Assembly (NCBI GenBank): GCA_037042915.1
Contig: CM073194.1
Location: 186,001 to 250,000 of the forward strand
Direction of reading: 5' to 3'
DNA: 64,000 nt
From: Auricularia sp. M13
Lineage: Eukaryota; Basidiomycota; Agaricomycetes; Auriculariales; Auriculariaceae
The notes below the pieces were generated by a model. It was not told the origin of the DNA and ran no database searches. It was given only the letters and a program-made list of their open reading frames with translations. Below are positions 1 to 12,579 of the stretch, piece by piece; within the stretch, counting starts at the first letter, position 1, and every line of letters begins with the position of its first letter. A program made the position numbers and the translations under genes.

Positions 1-1594
1 CTTCCGGGCTGTGCTTCTTGTGCTAAGATTCAGACTGTGCTTCTTTCTTGTGCTTCGCGGAGTGTCTCAGAGTCGCAGAGTCAAGTGCAAGGTGTAAAAG
101 TGCTCAGAGGGATGAAGGGACGCTCTCTTCTTGGACCGAGATTAGTCCGGCGGGGGGGCCGCCAAAGCCGTCCGCCCGTCGCTCCAGGAACCTGCCTCTC
201 AATTGTCGAGAGATACCAACATGATGAGAGAGCATATCCCGCGATGCCCTAGTCCGTGACATTTACATCACGTGATATGGCCCAGCCGAGGTGTAAAGAG
301 AGAGAAAGAACACTAGGTAAGGAACGATATTGGAGTCCCAGGCGTGTCGCGGACTTCTCCAGGAGAGAGAGCGACGAATTGGAGTGTGATAACATGAAGA
401 TAAAAAAAAATACAGAGCATGGGCGGGTTCAGTGGGTTTGATCAGATGTTATAAAGGGGTCGATTCAGCTGCATCATCGGGAACGTTGTGTGTGCATTAC
501 CGGAATAGAACGGTCAATCGCACATGTGCCTCGGCCTGAGAAAGCCAGAGCACTCTATCCGGTTTCCGAGTCTCACGGATCCTTATGTCGAGAAACGCCC
601 AATGCATTGTACGATGAGATAAACTGCCACTAGATGACACGACACGTATAGAGACGGGCAATGCATCATCAGTGCCACATCCACTCCACGCCCGTGAGCA
701 GCAGGTCGTCCTTGGGTGCCATACCAAACACTCGCCACGCGTACATAACCCTCAGGCGCTCGAACGGGCGACGGAAGAAGGCTCGGGTGGGTTTCTCCTC
801 CATGAGTCTGACGATCGACTACGCGCAGGGCTGTTAGACTGCATTGACCCGGTGATAGCGACTCACGAATATGATAGGGACCTCCGTAGCCCAGCTCTCC
901 ACACAGATGCGCTCATCGCAAAGGGAGCGCGCGACACCCAGACAGTGGACCAAGAGAGCACCCGCAGTCGTAGACGGGCCGATGCATGACCACAGCGGGA
1001 TATGGCGAAGCTCACGCGCAATCTTTAGAGCCCTCGTTCTCTGGATGTCCGCCCGACGCTGCCATGCGAACTTTAATACTAGTGCGAATCCAGCGGGGGC
1101 AACACTGAACTCACAGACATGTCGCCTTCGAATTGCATATACTGACAGCGGCGATGCTTGCGATGGTCGGGGGGCTTGTCGGGCGCAACTTTCCTGCAGA
1201 TGCAGTCGATTTTTGGCGGAGACATCAGAGTGAGCTTTGGAGTGGGGAACTGAACACACAACGGACAACCGTGGAAACTGCGACCGTTATTATAAGAATA
1301 CTATGGTGAGATCCGTGACACTAGAGCAGGCCGCATTAGATCCCGCGCATAAGCAAAGCATGTGTCAGAGCGCCATCGGAGATAAGCTACTTTGTGGCTG
1401 TGCGAAAGATCGCGTAATCGTGTAATATGCTCCGGATTTAACCATAGTAATCGTTTCCTAATTCGTATACAAGATGCGAACTATCGCAGACGGGTAGTCT
1501 ATGCCGGAGCACGCAAATCAGCTCCTGTTACCACGACACACCAAAAAAAGAAAAAAAAAAATCGGGTGACGTACATAAACCCGCGGTAAGGCGA
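1..1594. other. Intergenic, no convincing gene
   Basis: Only short overlapping open frames with mixed composition occur here, most starting with non-ATG codons. No splice-linked chain of exons and no recognised motif was found. An A-rich tract lies near 1543-1560. Confidence 0.5.
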
Positions 1595-1864
1595 CTAGAG
1601 AAATGGTGGGTCATCGTCGCAATCTTGAGATCCGGCATCCTGCCACTTCCTCCAGCAATGATAGCACCGAACACTGCAAGTATTTGGCCGCAGATATATT
1701 GCCCGACCCATAACCTGCTCGCAGGTCTTGGCGCAGTCGTGAGAGTCCGGATTGTGCGCGCAACTGAAGCGGCAACAAGGCTTGCCACAATCTAGCCTAA
1801 TAACCTCGACGCCTCCAAGATGTCTGCAGGCCGACCGAGTGCTTGCAAAGGCGTTTTGACACAT
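1595..1864 (-). CDS. Small Cys-rich hypothetical protein (possible zinc-binding mini-domain)
   Basis: An ATG-started frame of 89 codons encodes a protein rich in Cys and His. From about residue 25 the order is DCGKPCC, FSCAH, DC-x3-C, then after some 15 residues C-x3-C-x2-CW. This spacing suggests zinc binding. The first half resembles a motif in the gene at 49.9-50.7 kb (DCGK, then C-x2-S-x2-H), and the ORF at 25.1-25.4 kb has a looser version. I do not recognise a named family. The C-terminus is acidic (DCDDDPPF). No intron was needed. It could be an exon or remnant of a longer gene, since no promoter element is evident. Confidence 0.4.
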   Translation of the reverse strand: MCQNAFASTRSACRHLGGVEVIRLDCGKPCCRFSCAHNPDSHDCAKTCEQVMGRAIYLRPNTCSVRCYHCWRKWQDAGSQDCDDDPPFL

Positions 1865-2775
1865 GGTGCGAGAACAATGCAAATATTATCTACGTGTAAA
1901 GATGCAAGAGTTTCGGCGCTTTAATATAGCGTCGCTCGCCCTGACTTCGAATATGTCATCCATTCAGAATCCGCCAAGGACATTATCAATAACCCAAATG
2001 AGCTCTTTACGCGATATTGACTGTTCGCAATTCTCACGCATTACAAAATGGGTCGAGACCCCTGTTCGGGGTCGGCTACAAACTCAGTCCATGTGCCCAG
2101 TTTGCCCTTTACCTCTCACGCCACAACTTCGCCTCCCCCTATGCGCAGCACCATACTACTGCGCATGATCCGAGCGGTAACATCTTTATCCACTCCAATG
2201 GCAAGAGGCGTGCATGCAATAACCATGTTAGGTCTGCGAACCTGATGATCACATGAGCACTACGACTACAAAGCACTATTTTGCGCTCACCGCCGACTTC
2301 CATTTCCCACGACGCATGTAAGATTCACAGATCTAACATGGTTACTGCCCGCCGCACCTGTGCGATGGTGTAGATAACGGCTTTAGTCAAGAACGACGCA
2401 CAATGTCTATAGCCCTTGCTCTTCGAGTCGACTCTCCACAACAGGGCAGGTATAAGCATCTCGCGCTCTTATGTAGGAACTGCGGCCGAGAGTCACCAAC
2501 ACACTGTTTGCAATCTGCACGGCGACGATCGCTGATCAGCTCTCTCGGCGGAAGATTACTGGGCTGCCATCAGAAAGAAGCGCACCCGGTTTCCTGAACG
2601 TCGGAACGTACACAACCTGGGCGGTCACCATGTCAGAGTAAACTAGGTGAATCAACTGGAGTCGGTATGCTTAATCTCGCTCGATCTCAGTACGCCTGGT
2701 ATTAATTGTATCATTGCCACAGCTGAACCACACTGCACGGTTCTCTGTTGCCCCCCACCCAGCCCCACGTTCAAC
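1865..2775. other. Intergenic, nothing recognised
   Basis: Overlapping short frames on both strands have no family resemblance and no paired splice sites. Confidence 0.5.
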
Positions 2776-3285
2776 ATGCCACCAAGCGCCCTCGCTGTTG
2801 TCACCAGCACCCTCGTTCATCACTTGCGCGCGTCGCTCGGCCTCGGCAAGCTGCTCCAGATGCTTCGCGGACTTCCTGACGAGCAAGCGGCTGCGACTGA
2901 TACACGCGTCCTCGAGCGCCGAACCCCGCTCAACGAGTTTCGCCCCACGGGCACGGGCATCACAAGGCTGAACGAGGTCGTTAGGTTCTACTTCCCTGCG
3001 AACGGCTGGAGGCACAGTGGTAGACCCAATTGCCGCGTACCGCTCGGCCATGTAATCAAAGGGCTCGGACTATATTGTGGCGTATGTGACACGATCGACG
3101 ACGGCAGCGTGATCATACGCGTCTTCTGTCCTGCATATCGCTCCGTGGAGACCGACTCAGGCCAAACTATAGCATCGTCGCTGAAATACGGCCTTGCTCG
3201 CATCGAGTGCAGAGTCGACGCATCGCTGGTCGAGCTGCGAGCTTTCACGGAGGATGGCCACCCTGCTTTCGTCCCCTTCACCTGA
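2776..3285 (+). CDS. Hypothetical protein, 169 aa
   Basis: The ATG at 2776 was preferred over the upstream in-frame start at 2647 because the preceding stretch is low in coding character. The protein begins with a hydrophobic helix-like stretch (SALAVVTSTLVHHL) and then a mixed soluble domain with a Gly/Cys patch (LGLYCGVCDTIDDG). No domain is recognised. It looks like a single exon. The following 350 bp is pyrimidine-rich like a 3' UTR. Moderate doubt remains because antisense frames overlap it. Confidence 0.4.
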   Translation: MPPSALAVVTSTLVHHLRASLGLGKLLQMLRGLPDEQAAATDTRVLERRTPLNEFRPTGTGITRLNEVVRFYFPANGWRHSGRPNCRVPLGHVIKGLGLYCGVCDTIDDGSVIIRVFCPAYRSVETDSGQTIASSLKYGLARIECRVDASLVELRAFTEDGHPAFVPFT

Positions 3286-4424
3286 GATGCAGGCGCTCCT
3301 CGCTTACGGTACGTCAACATCGACGTTTTCTCTTGCCCATAGCTCATATCTCAAGGACGTTAGTATGCGCTCCATACCAATTTCGCGCTTGCATTCCAGG
3401 ACACCGCACCTCAGCCATCCATTTCCACATGTGATCGTTCTAGAACTACTTGGTAACCGCTCTCGGTCATTTCACCCACACCGCTCCTTTACAAACCTTT
3501 TATTTTTCTCTCCGTTACCTGCCTCCCTCTCCAATGTCATGTTATCATTTTATGTTCTTCAATTGACGCTCGTTGATGTCTTCTACACGACCACGTCAAC
3601 ACGTGTAAGTAACAGTGTCTATTTTACAATGCATCACATGCCCATCTAGAAAACCTCTGTTGGCTTGCATGCAAATGTCAGCAGATGAGCTCTAAGTCAT
3701 GCTGACAGGCACCGTCTTCCGCTGACTGACGTCACCATTCATTTATCCGCGGACCTAGGTTCTGGATCCGGATGGTACCGGTCCCCCTGCCCGCAACTCG
3801 GACGTCAAGACAAGCACACGCAGCCATCGATGCATGCGTCGACGACACCATTTACCGCACTCGTAAGCTTGCCCTGCAAACACAAAGCCGCAGCATAAGT
3901 TCAATAATCAGAAGTAAGCGCGCTGTCACCGAGTCACAAACATTGATATCATGGTCTCAGGGTTCTCGAAGAGAACGCATCCGTGCAGTAACACGACCAT
4001 CGTGCGCCCGTATTCATGCAATATAGAAACGAAAACGATGCTGGCTCCAGCCTGTAATGCAGTCATGGTCCACCGTACGTCTCCGCATCGACAGACAATG
4101 TGACGATGGCACGGGCCATCTGTGCATAGCAGGCTAGAACCATGCACCGTTTCCGCGTATACAGTGCCTGGCACAGGTTCTTGTCACCGATAAATTGGGC
4201 GCCTTTGGATGCCACGTCAATTCAGCGACCGGAGATCCCAAGGGTCAGGTCGGGCAATAATTCAACCCCGACCGCCGCCGCCACCATTACGAAACGGCAT
4301 TCATTGGCGGTCGCAGATAATCTACGATCCCTCAATGAACTTCCCACGACTGTCGCACACGAGGCGCCGGCATGGGATCTTGGACACCCGCACTGTCAAG
4401 CTTTGTCCGCGCCTGCTCACAGAT
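3286..4424. other. Intergenic, weak frames only
   Basis: A C/T-rich trailer follows the gene at 2.8-3.3 kb, then frames without family signal. An ATG at 4209 in frame with the next gene may be its true start, but the Pro-rich stretch between 4209 and 4424 is not convincing. Confidence 0.4.
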
Positions 4425-5101
4425 ATGGATGTTGCCGCGACCGACGACATCAACGCCTTGCTATTCCCAGCAGAGGGTGCGCCGCGTACATGCAAAGTAC
4501 GGGTCACCCGCGAAACTACTGTCAACGCCGTTGGAGACATCCACGTTCGATACCGAATAACGCCCGAGCCTAACCTCCTGGTCTCCCACCGTGTCTGGAC
4601 GTGGAAGATTGCACGCGCACAGCCTAGCACAGATCCTCAAGCCAATCACACGTAACGCACCCCAAATTAACGCTGGTGGCACACCAATGTTGACCCCTTG
4701 CCCCCAGATACATTATCATCTACCCCGTGCACTCGCAGAACGAATACGAAGACCACCATCTCAAGGACATCACTATCCCCGCTATGAAAAGCGTCTCATA
4801 TGCCCCGCACTCCCGCTGCAGCAACATTATCGTATCTAAATACGGGCGAGGTGGAGGCCTCGCTAATTGCAACGAGGACGATTTATCCAATGCGGAGTAC
4901 GTATGCGCTGTCCATCTCTCTCAATGTTGTACGTAGAAGCAAGAGCGCAACGTTCGCAGAAATGAGTGCTACATGCCATCCAATCAATTACACGACCCAC
5001 ACCGCCTTGTCGACCTCTCGTTCACGATGCTCAACCGTCCCAGAGGCATATTACAGCCCTGGGCTTCACAATTGTGCTGCTCGTCGAAGACCTTGCTATG
5101 A
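4425..5101 (+). CDS. Hypothetical multi-exon protein, about 195 aa
   Basis: Three frames join at splice sites. Exon 1 is 4425-4651 (ATG, MDVAATDDINALLFPAEG). The 56-nt intron 4652-4707 has a gtaacg donor, a GTTGAC branch-like site and cccccag acceptor. Exon 2 is 4708-4900, containing HHLKDITIPAMKSVSY and a Gly-rich patch. Exon 3 is about 4937-5101. The second intron would be only 36 nt, so that join is weak. A longer start at 4209 is possible. No known domain is seen. Frame continuity across the first intron is the main support. Confidence 0.4.
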
Positions 5102-7057
5102 ACGCAATCAGCGCGCCTGCAATCTAGCTGAAAGTTGTTAAGGCGTGCTCGTATCATCCGCCGGGCACACGGGACGCACTTTCTGCTCGTGCTTTTTGTA
5201 ACGATGACCGCACTCGTATTCAACCAAGGCCTCGAACTCGCGGCACATCGTGGTTCGCAGTGCAGAGTTGTAAACTCAAGTCGACGCTCAAACGTAGAGC
5301 GATGAGACTGTAAGGCAGAGAGGGAGGTGAGCGAATAATTCCGCATCGCTTGCAACTCTACCTTAACTCCGTCTGAACTCGCTACAGCCGCCAGAAGCCG
5401 ACGAGAATTGCCTATAGTCTTTTCGTGGACTTTCCTGGTCCGCTAAGCGTGCGGCCGTCGTCACGGTTGAGTTGGGTGCTTGGGAAGCGTGGCAGCCGGA
5501 TTGGACCGCCGGTCTGGGAAGGGGGAGAGTGTGGTATGCGGGGCACTGCGATGAGAGACAGACGTGATGTCAGCACGAAGGGTTCTTTGCCATGCAAACT
5601 GAACTCGGGGTGTATCGGGGAACTCGCCGTTTACAGTCCAATCATTCACGTTCACGACGTTAGGAACGGTCGATGAGCCTCTGCTTGCTGCAGAACGACC
5701 GATGAGCCAAACACAGGAGTGTTCATGGGCGGGACAAAAGCAATATACCTCGGATCATCCCGGTGTCGTATTCATCCTGAGGCTGCTGTTTTGCCATGCC
5801 CGGGTGCTAGTGTTTCGGGCTCGTTATGGGACACGGGGTATGCTGCCAAACTTTGGCAGCCGCCTTGCGAGCATCGTCGAACGGAGATGAGTGCGCTCTC
5901 GGCCGTCTATGCCCATTCTACGAACACTTCATATCACATCAACTTGCCCGTCCAGCATCGCCACTTGTCGCAGTATTCCGAATCAGTCCCCAGTGTTCGC
6001 GCTGGCCCCGGATATGACCGTGACCGACATCTGCTACAGCTTGCTCGCTTTTCACTTGCATGATCCGTTCTGTCTCACGCGGCTGCGCACAGTGTCTATC
6101 TTGTGTCTTTTGACCCACACGGATATTAATATTACAAGGCACACCTCCGCGACGCTTCGGTCTTATACGTCCCACACAATTTCTTACTCACCCTCGAAGA
6201 AGACCCATGATTCATTTGGGTTAACGCTACGGCACGCGGTTTTCCTGCTTCCCAATGCCCTTACTCCCCACAGCGCTTGCTTGGCTCAGTGCAAATGTTT
6301 TCTTCTTGGGCAAATAAGCCTGGTCCCCATCGTGTCTATTTGTAGCTTTCCAACAGTGTGGTCGGTGTGCATCCCGCCACTACGGCAATGACAGCCTCGA
6401 GGTCCAGTAGTATTCTGCACCAATGAGGAACCGTGTGGCTTTGCAGCTGGAGTGTGCCTGAGGGCCGTCAGTGCTTGCCAGTATTCGATGTCTCACATCG
6501 CAGAATAAGCTGCAGAGCCAACGCCCCTTATCTACAGTGGGCAGCAGAGGGCGCGCACCCTGACAGAGCCGTACAGCACGTGTAAGCATCCTCAGACACA
6601 GAGCCCGATGCGTAGAGTCAGAAGCAGTGGTCATTAACCGCGGAAACATGACCGTAGACGTAACCGCGGAAACATGACCGTAGACGGTGCAGCGTGGCCA
6701 GGACCATTAAATGTATAATATGAAGCTGCCAGAACCGATGAGAAAGGCAGGGCGGAGAACTCCGATTGACATGCAAGACAACGACGTCACTGACAGTCGT
6801 CATCATGCAGCTGAATGTGCTTGAGTTGCAAGTTGCAATGCCAATGAATCAACTTGATGACGCGGACACAGCGGTGATGACGGGGATATGCCGGACTTGA
6901 CGGTGATGTCACCCGGATGACGCGGAGCTATGTGCATAACCCCAGTGTCGCGCAGGAGCTCTCGCGCGTCAGTGGAGATACGTCACCCCTAAGCGCCGGT
7001 AGCAACAAAGTGCAATCATGGACCGGTGTCATCGCAATGACACGGACATCTGCAGGG
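5102..7057. other. Intergenic, no convincing gene
   Basis: Long overlapping frames at 5.7-6.4 kb lack family resemblance. The only clear structure is the 26-bp tandem duplication at 6635-6686. Confidence 0.45.
6635..6686. repeat. 26-bp perfect tandem duplication
   Basis: Two identical 26-bp units beginning taaccgcggaaacatgaccg lie head to tail (6635-6660 and 6661-6686), in non-coding sequence. The identity points to a recent slippage or repair duplication. Confidence 0.85.
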
Positions 7058-7064
7058 TATATAA
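7058..7064 (+). promoter_or_regulatory. TATA box upstream of the F-box pseudogene
   Basis: TATATAA within gggtatataaggg stands about 110 bp before the first recognisable codons of the F-box relic. It may be the surviving promoter of the decayed gene or of its truncated 5' end. Confidence 0.35.
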
Positions 7065-7167
7065 GGGCAGCGACGCATGACACAATTTCCCCCGTCTCAA
7101 AAAGGAGATTGCGTCCGGTTTTGACAGCTAAGGCAAGTTTTGGTAACCATACGAATATATAACGATG

Positions 7168-7845
7168 TCTCACACATGGCCGCTACTAGCATATGTAGAA
7201 GTTCACTGTGTCGAGCGTCGTCCAGGGCAAACGGTCATGTTCAACGACGGGGACTTCAATAACCTCCGGACGCTGCGATGCTTGGACTCCGGAGACGGTA
7301 TCCTCCAATGTATGACGTTCAATGATGTTCCCAACGTACGGGACATGTAGCTGCAATGCATTCGTGCGCCTGCGCTTGATCGGCTGCGTGCGTTCACAGA
7401 TGCGACCAGTTCATCGAACCTGCGCAGTCTGACTATGGCAGGCAATTTGGCGTGTGATGTGGTCGACATATTCGACTGTTTTGACGAACCTCAAATGTAT
7501 CCAATACATTGGGCTGACAAGGTCGCATACTGCGATCTTGTTCGACGGTTGGTGTGGTCGCCAGACAGTTATATACCCACGCGTCTGCAACTGCTTACAT
7601 TCCGTGAGTGTTCGTTTAGGAACGGTAGCGACGCGTGGTTCGTCGCGTTCGTATCGTGTCGCAGCGTGGTTTACCATGTGGACGTGCAGCCAATCGGAAA
7701 GGTGTAAATAGTGGAGGAGACGAATGTCCTTTATTTTTCGGACTTGTGCCCCGTGTGGATGGGAGATTTTGTGACGGAGCTTGCGCAGCATGTTGTAGTA
7801 ATTGTGCAGCATGTTGTAGTAAACACATCGAGAGCTCGCGCACTC
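7168..7845 (+). pseudogene. Decayed C-terminal half of an F-box/LRR-like gene
   Basis: Conceptual frames match the C-terminal half of the F-box protein encoded at 22,091-23,683 in the same order: LRCLDSGDGILQCM against LRCIETGDGILECM, then YIGLTRSHTAILFDGW against YIGLTGAHTAILFSGW, then SDLCPVWM against ADLCPVEM. The copy is broken by a TAG at 7348-7350, a frame change near 7490 that reverses near 7580, and a TAA near 7705. A 21-bp in-frame tandem duplication lies near its end. The N-terminal F-box half is absent, so this is a truncated paralogue and not a live gene. Confidence 0.85.
7783..7824. repeat. 21-bp tandem duplication in the F-box pseudogene
   Basis: The segment cagcatgttgtagta occurs twice, 21 bp apart, so the relic repeats the codons for QHVVV. 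The intact paralogue has a single QHVTV at this point, so the duplication arose after the two copies diverged. Confidence 0.8.
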
Positions 7846-10051
7846 AGGTGAATCTGTGTGGCAATGACTTGTATTCAGTATATTCCAACGGACGTGCTAC
7901 TTGCGGTAAGGCAAGTCTCGCGGCGCTCGGTGTAGTCCGTTCTGTCACCGGTCCTTATTGTAAGTAATTTACAATTTGACAAACATTGGTTGTCGCGCAT
8001 GCAACGGAGGAAATTGCAAAGGCCGAGGCTGTCAATAATCTCGAGATGGCGTGCTTAATTGTTTAGTGGCATGTGGTAGACCTGTGCTGCACGAATTCTC
8101 ATTATGTCGTCTGGCAGCAGTGTGTGGGTTTCAGAGCTGGGTTACGTATCATGCGTGCAAAGTGTCGAAATTGCGATGGACATTTAGTTATAGAGCGTGA
8201 GAGGCAGAAAGATTCGGTGTTGTACTTGTAAATCCTGTACAGTAGCTGTCCAACAAGAATAAGAGCTGTAATCGCACATCTCCTAGCGGTTGTGTTGATC
8301 ACTTTGGGAGAGAGGGTACAGTATCCGTTCAAAAGCGAGTGGCTGGCAGACGAGAATGTCATGGTTGGCGTATATGCGAAGGGGTTGAGAGAGGAAGGTG
8401 ACGTTTTGGTCACGCTTTGTTACGATACCACATGCTCGTAAGGGTGGAATGAAGGTCTATGAGGAGATCCGTCTGGGTACTCGTGAAATTGCTGTTATCG
8501 CATCCGGGACTTGCAGTAAAGTATAGGTCGGCATTCCGTGTTAGGTGATGTTCGTTGTCGACTGCCAACAGCCAACTACGGGTGGTGTAGCTTACTTTAT
8601 TCGCCTGCAATCATACGCAACGCTAATTTATCGAGTGTTCTTATCGATCAATTATTTGGTGATGATGCGGAAATACACTGAGGCCGACTACATCAGATGT
8701 CTGGGCAACTAGCGTTGTCGTAGGCACGCTTCGCTGGTGCGCTAGATGAGCAAGGAGTGGTTGGGTCTGTATCTGTAGAGTTGCGGGGGGAGGGAAAAAC
8801 CACCGGCTCGTGGGAGATTGTGGCACGACGTGGAAGGGAGCAAGTGAAGAATGCGACCGTATATGCCCATGCGACGCGGAGACGTGAAGGGTCTGTGGGT
8901 CCTCTAATCGGCCGTGGACCTTGGAGAAGGCGTTTTCGTCGCCTGTCGTGACGAATAGCCACTAGTGATGAGGGGCCAATCAGTATACGTTTCGGAGTGG
9001 CGCTTAACACTTACGGATCTTGATCCTGATTTGAATTACCGAGTCACTTTCCCAGAACCTCGACCACAGGGTTGCGCAAACGCTCATTTCGCTTAGGTCG
9101 TGGAAGCCACATTTAGCGTGTCGGCGGCGAGCGGAGCGGCAACTACTTACATGGCAGGGATAGGGCACTGATAACCTTGTTGATGCGGCGCTGCGTGCTG
9201 GTCGCTATCCACCCCATGAGTCGCACTGGACCCTTGTGTCATTCTAGACAGCCGAGGGTCTGCAGGCGGGGGCTGTGCCACGCTGGCAGCTCCAGCAGCA
9301 AGGTTGTGAATGTCCATCGCTGCCATTTAGGAGTTTGTCGTGGCTGAAGCTACGATGGGTCAATTTCGAGGAGGTTGGGATACATGAAGGGTTAAAGGAT
9401 GCTTAAGTAGGGCATGTGCAATGGTAAGTGTTTCCGGGTCGACGTCTGATGATTTTCAAGCGCGGGCGGTTTAGGGTTAATGTTTGGAACGAGAGCTGTC
9501 AAGCACGGGCTTTCGCCATGGTGCTGAGCGCGAGATTTCGCCGTCTATCGTTTGTACGGGTGCATGGCAAGAGAATCACAGGCGTTCGCGGTCGCGGGCG
9601 TGCAATGATTCAGGGCTTATCGGCGGTTATGTCAATGGAGTAGTCGGAGTTTACGCCTGAGTTACAGGTTGTTTATCGTTCGTTCAGGTTCTGTGCGTTC
9701 AGTTCGCAGACTATGCTCCGTGTTCTGGTCGATTGGACTGTACTTGAGAGTATTTTTGCAGACTATGCTCCGTGTTCTGGTCGATTGGACTGTACTTGAG
9801 AGTATTTGGAGATGTTGGAGATACAGCTGTCGTATGTTTACGGTTGGGCACGGTAGCTGTGGAGCCGTTTGTGAGTCCCCTGTAGTTCGGTGCCTGAGCA
9901 GTGGTAACGGGTGATGGGCTGTGCTGGAACGTGCACGTATATATGCAGTTTTGTTTTCTGAGAATCAGTTATGGTTACGCTCAGAATATGGGATGAATAG
10001 TCTTTTAGGTGAGGAAAGTTCGACGGTGTCGCTGTCTTCATTCTGTACAAA
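7846..10051. other. Intergenic, GT-rich, no convincing gene
   Basis: A minus-strand frame at 8102-8413 contains an ATG and one hydrophobic segment (ITALILVGQLLYRIY), and another at 8693-9010 is Ser/Pro-rich. Neither can be tied to splice sites or a family. The clearest structure is the 52-bp tandem duplication at 9706-9807. Confidence 0.4.
9706..9807. repeat. 52-bp tandem duplication
   Basis: A unit beginning gcagactatgctccgtgttc occupies 9706-9757 and repeats from 9758 to about 9807 with almost no difference. Non-coding context. Confidence 0.85.
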
Positions 10052-10541
10052 CTATGGCGCTGGGCAAGTGAGACTGAGAGGCGTAGAAATATTTCTAGGG
10101 AATGGTTTAAACAGGCTGTGGGAAATCCTGGAGTTGGAAATCCAGCTTCAGGCGACTCACTGGCATATCCCCATACGGTCAACAGTCATGAGGTACAGAA
10201 GGTCGAGCCTCTCGAAGGATTCGTCTGCGTACGCAACTTTCGCGTAGCGGGTAGGGTATTGGACACGGTATTGTTCGTCATACACCATTTTCATCTGTGT
10301 GAAGGTAAGTGTGGCATGAGATGTGTTTGTGGGAATTAGGTATAGGGGAAAGCATGCGTTGTCTCACCTCGAGGGAGACAATGACGCCGATGTACATCTT
10401 GCCACACCTTGTCGTGGTCCATATCAAGGTCCCGGGGGTGGGATGCGCGCGGTTGGTGGGCGACATGGGACTGTTGATCATTTGTTGGTATGGGTTGATG
10501 GGAGTGTAGATGGGGTCGGAGAACGGCACGCGCAGAGACAT
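10052..10541 (-). CDS. Hypothetical protein, about 124 aa, three exons
   Basis: Exon 1 (10541-10368) starts at an ATG and encodes MSLRVPFSDPIYTPINPYQQ and a Pro-rich segment. The 73-nt intron 10367-10295 has a gtgaga donor and cacacag acceptor. Exon 2 (10294-10161) contains KMVYDEQYRVQYPTRYAKVA and ends at a consensus gtgagt donor. The last exon is short and its acceptor uncertain (cag near 10116). The strict donors and retained frame support a real gene. I recognise no domain. An alternative is that exon 3 lies elsewhere and the C-terminus differs. Confidence 0.5.
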
Positions 10542-11446
10542 GCTTTAAGATGTTAGAGCTATGGGGAGATTGTTGCGATTCTGCACGACGCAGACGTATT
10601 TATCTGTACGTTGGGCCGTGACGGGTGGGCGCCAGTGAACCTTGTACGGTATGGCCAATATCCTCTGGGCGAGCCGGTGACGTGCTTATCAGGGCTTGCC
10701 CATATTGTAGCGAGTAGCGATGTCGTACCCGACCCTTGTCGCCATGTTAGTGTGCGAGCCTAAGCTTCCGGTTCGCGGCGCAGAGTGTCGCTTGACGCTG
10801 TTCCGATCTTATTCGTTTTTGCAGAGTGTACATAGCGGGCGGAACGTTTGTTTGCCCGGTCCGTTTTGCCGGGTGTAGATTACGCGGTCGATGTAAGGGG
10901 ACAGATGGTCAGTTGTGTGCAGGCTTTGCGTCTGGACTGCTTGAGTTAATGTCGCCTAATGGGGAAGTGGGTGATGTAGGCAGTTCCAGTGAGTTCTGTG
11001 TGCACAGTTGCGCGCTGTCTCAGCAATGTCGACTTAAGAAAGGCGACGTTTAGTTGCGTGAATGTGATCGAGTGTGACGATGTATTTTCTGTTCTGTGTG
11101 GTTCATAGCATGGACACTGGGTAGGTGCGTTCGGAGAGCTGAGGATTTCATGCGATTGTTGGAAGGTTGCAATTGTTACCCGTGGCTTGGGCACTGCGGA
11201 ATAAAATACACGGCCTCTTGCTTTTCGCCGGAAGATGGGAGTCTCACAGCGCATAACCATGTTTGGTCTGTTCCGTCTCAATGTGTGGGAGCGGAGGAAT
11301 CCTCAGCGCCTATTGATTAGCGGACGTGATGGGTTTCTGGTGACAGGATTTGCTTATAGTATGTAATTGTAAAGCGGTGCGCGTTCGGTGTATCATCGCA
11401 TCGGTTTTATCCGCTGTCGTGCTTCGTACCTTGTCCATCGACCACA
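10542..11446. other. Intergenic, nothing recognised
   Basis: Short GT-rich frames with no splice chain or motif. Presumably holds the promoters of the divergent genes on either side. Confidence 0.4.
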
Positions 11447-11965
11447 ATGTCGCAGTCGGAACTCTTTCCGTGCGATGCGTTCATGTTTCCAGTGGATGGC
11501 AGTGCGAAAGTTTTCGCTATGCTTGCGTCGAAGGCGGCGGTCATGGACGGTTACGGACGTCAACTTAATGGAACTGTGCCCCATCCTGAATTATATCTTC
11601 GGCCAACGGATGCTCGGCAGCTCGTCGTGAAGTCACTTCGTGTGAGCGAAGTCCTCGGTAAAAGGATTCTCGGAGTATTTCAGTGAGCGAAATCTGTTTT
11701 GCGAGATTGTGTGTGATGGCTAATATAGTGTTGTAGCTTCGTGGTTTTCTATCTTGGGTCGCGCACGCAAGACCGGGTGGACTTGCCCGTCAATCGCGCT
11801 ATCGCCGCGGTTATCGGTGGTCGTTCTTGGGGCGCTGTCTCCTGGCGCGGCGATGTTATTGTGGCTAAATATCACGGTGACAATGTGGTGGACTGCAAGG
11901 CATCCGATTACGTACTTGTCCGTCATGTATTGTCGTTTACTTCGGCAGACAACCTGGCCAATTGA
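11447..11965 (+). CDS. Two-exon lineage-specific protein, 154 aa
   Basis: Exon 1 (11447-11682) starts at ATG in CACAATGTC. The 54-nt intron 11683-11736 has a gtgagc donor, a GGCTAAT branch site and ttgtag acceptor. Exon 2 is 11737-11965. The join preserves frame (78 codons plus 2 nt, then 229 nt). The C-terminal part, with DLPVNRAIAAVIGGRSWG and a following WRGDVIVAKYHG, has the look of small agaricomycete proteins I have seen carrying LP-x-NR and W-x-G-x-V motifs. That resemblance is from memory and no function is known to me. Start, intron and stop are all clean. Confidence 0.6.
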
Positions 11966-12579
11966 TTAGCGAGTACGACGTCACTGGTTCGTGTGTAACG
12001 GAATAGTTTACAGATGAGTTCATTGTGTGGACATGGAGACGAAAAAGATCGCTGTTCTGAGTGGAACTGCTGAAAGACAAGAGCAAGCGGTTGTTCCGAG
12101 CGTCTGAGTGTAGGAGTCGTGCTTATAAGTCCAGCAATCGGTTTTTTTTTTTTTTTTTTTTTCACGCCGAATCGTACATTCTCGGGGGACTCACGTCCAC
12201 CACCATTGCGTATTGTTTGCGATGCTTCCAGTATTGTCGATACAGTGCAGTCGAGTAGTGAATAGTTCATATAGGCAGAGGTAAAGCATGCCATCGCTGC
12301 TGCAAGCAGCGGGGTAGTCTTCTCAAGGAAATTCCGTGGTCGGATGTCGGAACCGCAGGTTAGATCTCCTCTCCGTTGCTTCCCGGCACGAGGTCTGCCA
12401 ACATTGGATTAGGTTGCGACATATGTCTTCCGGTCTAAATCGGGTGTGTCGTAGGTCCTCAACTCTCGTCGAAATGGCAGCCGGGCGGTTGGCGCACTGG
12501 TGGCGCGTTTATAGATGCCTGTGATAGGTAGGTCCTCTACTTGGACTTTGCAGACCCGACAGTGGCCGGCGACGACAGT
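11966..12579. other. Intergenic with a long T tract
   Basis: A run of about 20 T lies near 12143-12162. The zinc-finger frame is open from 12532 with no ATG until 12580, so an upstream exon ending near 12530 is possible. Confidence 0.5.
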